Origin: DATBLE01 sp046735055
GTDB taxonomy: Bacteria > Actinomycetota > Thermoleophilia > Gaiellales > Gaiellaceae
Direction: 5' to 3'
Assembly: GCA_046735055.1 (NCBI GenBank)
Contig: JBKPSO010000319.1
Coordinates: 1 to 8,128 of the forward strand
DNA: 8,128 nucleotides
The notes beneath the pieces are model-generated. The model was not told where the DNA came from and made no database searches. It worked only from the letters and a program-made list of their open reading frames with translations. Shown here piece after piece: positions 5,959 to 8,128 of the stretch (the stretch's first letter is position 1; each line of letters begins with the position of its first letter). The position numbers and the translations under genes were made by a program.

Positions 5959-7233
5959 CTACGGATACAGCCCCCGGGTCATCGTTGCTTCCGCGACGCG
6001 CTCGACCGCGAGCCCGTAGGACGAGAGCCGCATGCTGATGTCGCGCCGCTCGTGCACGCCCCACGTCTCCTCGAACGCCTTGTCGACGATCTCCTTGAGC
6101 TTGGCGTTGACCTCGTCCTCCTTCCAGAAGTATTCCTGGAGGCCCTGCACCCACTCGAAGTAGGAGACGACGACGCCGCCCGCGTTCGCGAGCACGTCGG
6201 GCAGGACGAGGATGCCCTTGTCCTCGAGGATCTCGTCGCCGGCGGGCGTGGTCGGCCCGTTCGCGCCCTCGCAGACGATCTTCGCCTTGACTCTTGCGGC
6301 GTTCTCCTCGGTGATCACCTGCTCGAGCGCGCAGGGCGCGAGCACGTCGCAGTCGAGGAGGAGGAGCTCCTCGTTCGAGATCTGCTCGACCTCGCCGAGG
6401 CCCTTCAGCGTGCCGCGCTCCTGCTTGTGGGCGATCGCCGACCGGATGTCGATCCCCTTTGGGTTGTAGAAGCCGCCGGACGAGTCGGAGATCGCGATCA
6501 CCTTCGCCCCCTCCTGCTGCATGAACAGGGCGTAGTAGCTGCCGACGTTGCCGAAGCCCTGGACGGCGACCATGAGCCCGTCCATCCGGAGGCCGAGCTT
6601 GTCGATCGCTTTCAGCGTGGAGTAGAGCCCGCCCCGGGCCGTCGCCTCGAGCCGGCCGAGTGAGCCGCCGACGGTCAGCGGCTTGCCGGTGACGACGCCC
6701 AGCACGGAATGGCCCTTGTTCATCGAGTACGTGTCGAAGATCCAGGCCATCTCGCGCGGACTCGTGCCGACGTCAGGCGCGGGAATGTCCTTCTCCGGTC
6801 CGATCTCGTTGATGATCTCGGTCGTGTAGCGGCGGGTCATGCCCTCGAGCTCGCGCAGCGAGAGCTGCTTCGGATCGCACTTGACCCCGCCCTTGGCGCC
6901 GCCGAAGGGGATGCCCATCAGCGCGCACTTCCAGGTCATCCACACCGAGAGCGCGCGCACCTCGTCGAGCGTGACGTCCGGGTGGTAGCGGATGCCGCCC
7001 TTCGAAGGGCCTCGCGCGATGTTGTGTGTGACGCGATATCCCTCGAACACCTCGACTCGACCGTCGTCCATCGTCACCGGGATGGAGACGGTGACGGCCT
7101 TCTTGCAGGACGAGAGCACCTTGACGAGGTTCTCGTCGATGCTGAACGCGCGAGCGACGAGCCGCAGCTGGTCCTTGGCGATCTCGTATGGGTTCTCGCG
7201 CAGATGTGAGACTGAGTCCTGAACTGCAGCCAC
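5959..7233 (-). CDS. gdhA: Glutamate dehydrogenase (Glu/Leu/Phe/Val dehydrogenase family)
   Basis: Cytosolic enzyme, normally a hexamer, that interconverts glutamate with 2-oxoglutarate plus ammonium using NAD(P). Length is 424 residues, typical of the 45-50 kDa class. The catalytic set is complete: Lys78 (in SKGGIRYHP), Lys102 (in MTWKCALMG), Lys114 (in PFGGAKGG) and Asp154 (in PAPDVGTSP). Their spacing of 24, 12 and 40 equals that of Lys89, Lys113, Lys125 and Asp165 in the Clostridium symbiosum enzyme. The nucleotide-binding domain has GFGNVG at 226-231 and ISDSSGG at 248-254; the Asp at the end of the second strand slightly favours NAD, but cofactor choice is not certain. The frame extends 21 codons further upstream, but GTG 7233 has AAGGAG at a 7-base spacing, while a second GTG two codons earlier sits too close to it. 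It appears to be transcribed alone. Confidence 0.95.
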   Translation of the reverse strand: MAAVQDSVSHLRENPYEIAKDQLRLVARAFSIDENLVKVLSSCKKAVTVSIPVTMDDGRVEVFEGYRVTHNIARGPSKGGIRYHPDVTLDEVRALSVWMTWKCALMGIPFGGAKGGVKCDPKQLSLRELEGMTRRYTTEIINEIGPEKDIPAPDVGTSPREMAWIFDTYSMNKGHSVLGVVTGKPLTVGGSLGRLEATARGGLYSTLKAIDKLGLRMDGLMVAVQGFGNVGSYYALFMQQEGAKVIAISDSSGGFYNPKGIDIRSAIAHKQERGTLKGLGEVEQISNEELLLLDCDVLAPCALEQVITEENAARVKAKIVCEGANGPTTPAGDEILEDKGILVLPDVLANAGGVVVSYFEWVQGLQEYFWKEDEVNAKLKEIVDKAFEETWGVHERRDISMRLSSYGLAVERVAEATMTRGLYP

Positions 7234-7240
7234 GGTCACA

Positions 7241-7246
7241 CTCCTT
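7241..7246 (-). promoter_or_regulatory. Ribosome binding site deciding the glutamate dehydrogenase start
   Basis: Minus-strand AAGGAG, 7 bases before GTG 7233 and only 1 base before the alternative GTG at 7239, which is therefore unlikely. Confidence 0.7.
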
Positions 7247-7296
7247 GTCTCAATAAGCAGTCCAAACGACCCGCGTACGGCGGGCAGTGTAAGCAT

Positions 7297-7310
7297 CGCC
7301 CGAGAGGGCG
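7297..7310 (-). terminator. Small hairpin after the protease gene
   Basis: Inverted repeat with 5-bp arms (CGCCC / GGGCG) and a 4-base loop, 17 bases after the protease stop. It has no U-tract. A second short repeat (CCCGC / GCGGG, about 7270-7284) lies between it and the dehydrogenase start. Weak candidate terminator; the 94-base gap must also hold the dehydrogenase promoter, but I see no convincing -35/-10 pair. Confidence 0.25.
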
Positions 7311-7327
7311 GGGTGGACGTCGGTTAA

Positions 7328-8128
7328 TCACCGGATCCGGAACCGGACCGATCGTGCTGTCGGCGGCCCGCCGCCGGTCGGCCAGGCCAGGATCCGGAGC
7401 TCGTACCGCCCGCGCGCGAGCACTCTGCCGCTGGGCCCGCGGCCGGTGAGGCCGAAGGCGTAGCGGCCCGGGAGCACGTCCCGCAGACGAGCAAGGAGGC
7501 CGATGCGCCTCCCGGCCGCCGTCGAGACCTCGACGTCCAGGCGCAACACGGGGATGACCTCATTCCCATGCGACGAGCGCACGACACGCCCGGCGCGCAC
7601 GACGACGATCGCAGGCTTCACCTCAGACGGGGCGAACCCACGGCGCGACAGCGCCAGCGGGCCGAGCAGATCGGCAGGCGGGCGCAGGACGACCGCCCAG
7701 GGGACCCGCACGGCCACGCCGCCCACGGGCGTCAGCGTAAGCGTGCCGGTGGCCGCCTCGGCGCGAACGAACGTGACGAGCCGCGCGCGCACCTCGAGCC
7801 GGGCGGTCTCGCCGGGCTCGATCTCGATCCGGCGCGCGGACAGGGAGACCGGGACGTGGGGCTTCCGCTGGCCGGTGGCGACGAACACGGTCAGACGTCG
7901 GCTCGAGACGTTGCGGACGCGTACGATCCGCGCCCCCTGCCAGCCGTCGCCGCTGCCGCGCCCGAACGTCAGCGCCGGCGGATCGGCGAACATCTCGCCG
8001 GCTGCAGCGCGACCGAGATCGAGCATGCCGGTTCCCTGGGCTGCGACGGGCACGCGCCGGACTGCGTCGCTCCCGCCGACGAGCAGCGCGCGCAGCGTCT
8101 CGGCGTCCGCGTCGGGCCGTGCCTCCGC
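7328..8128 (-). CDS. Subtilisin-like (S8) serine protease, C-terminal part (cut by right edge)
   Basis: The frame is open to the window edge, giving 266 C-terminal residues; the start and the catalytic Asp/His/Ser lie outside. The first visible residues (ARPDADAETLRALLVGGSDA) and VAAQGTGMLDLGRAAAGEMF are typical of the end of a subtilase catalytic domain, where the last helices follow the catalytic Ser and a QGxGxxD segment begins the next domain. Then comes ADPPALTFG, which often starts the Fn3-like beta-sandwich after the S8 domain; beta-rich sequence with NVSSRRLTVFV, EIEPGETARLEV and TGTLTLTPVGGVAVRVPWAVVL follows. A last domain of about 100 residues contains LPGRYAFGLTG and LARGRYELRILAW, resembling FlgD-like or other Ig-type repeats. 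There is no sortase signal and no C-terminal membrane helix, so release from the cell is likely if it is secreted. The protease call rests only on the C-terminal pattern. Confidence 0.72.
   Translation of the reverse strand, partial: AEARPDADAETLRALLVGGSDAVRRVPVAAQGTGMLDLGRAAAGEMFADPPALTFGRGSGDGWQGARIVRVRNVSSRRLTVFVATGQRKPHVPVSLSARRIEIEPGETARLEVRARLVTFVRAEAATGTLTLTPVGGVAVRVPWAVVLRPPADLLGPLALSRRGFAPSEVKPAIVVVRAGRVVRSSHGNEVIPVLRLDVEVSTAAGRRIGLLARLRDVLPGRYAFGLTGRGPSGRVLARGRYELRILAWPTGGGPPTARSVRFRIR

Noticed and set aside
5918..6154. 79-codon upstream extension of the glutaredoxin-like gene
   Set aside because: It lies over the end of the glutamate dehydrogenase gene, is Arg/Gly-rich, and the thioredoxin fold begins right at GTG 5917.
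1..8128. Defence system, mobile element, CRISPR array or RNA gene
   Set aside because: No transposase, integrase, nuclease, repeat array, tRNA-like cloverleaf or rRNA segment is visible; base composition and codon use are uniform across the window.

Overview
This window comes from a GC-rich bacterial chromosome, most probably an actinobacterium. The codon choice (G or C at almost every third position, frequent GTG and TTG starts), the glutaredoxin-like/Rex gene pair, the DUF1844 protein and the style of the GT4 glycosyltransferase all suggest Actinomycetota. A deep lineage such as Thermoleophilia is plausible, but that placement is inference. I found no mobile element, prophage, CRISPR array, tRNA or rRNA.

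All ten genes lie on the minus strand, so transcription runs from high to low coordinates. In that order they are: the C-terminal part of a subtilisin-like (S8) serine protease, cut by the right edge (7328-8128); glutamate dehydrogenase (5959-7233); a small glutaredoxin-like protein (5666-5917); the NADH-sensing repressor Rex (4973-5593); a secreted or anchored diheme cytochrome c (4182-4898); a GT4 glycosyltransferase (2914-4155); a YbdK/GCS2-type carboxylate-amine ligase (1749-2900); a DUF1844 protein (1457-1756); S-methyl-5'-thioadenosine phosphorylase (682-1470); and the N-terminal 198 residues of a membrane-bound ion-pumping pyrophosphatase, cut by the left edge (1-594). Coding density is very high; the longest gap is 94 bases.

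Spacing suggests three or four transcription units. Cytochrome c, glycosyltransferase, ligase, DUF1844 and mtnP are separated by 26 bases or less or overlap by 8 to 14 bases, so they look like one operon. A perfect 12-bp hairpin follows the glutamate dehydrogenase stop codon and may separate it from the glutaredoxin-like/rex pair. Short gaps containing inverted repeats lie before hppA and before the dehydrogenase. Much of the content concerns redox and energy metabolism (NAD(P)H-linked dehydrogenase, NADH sensor, thiol-disulfide protein, cytochrome c, pyrophosphate-driven ion pump) together with methylthioadenosine salvage. No single pathway joins them all.

I do not see a clearly new biological system. 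The points most worth a second look are the Rex/cytochrome c adjacency, the hairpin directly in front of the glutaredoxin-like gene, a possibly leaderless TTG-started cytochrome c, and the mixed but tightly packed five-gene chain. Several start sites needed trimming from the longest open frame: rex, the dehydrogenase, the DUF1844 gene, the glycosyltransferase and the glutaredoxin-like gene.
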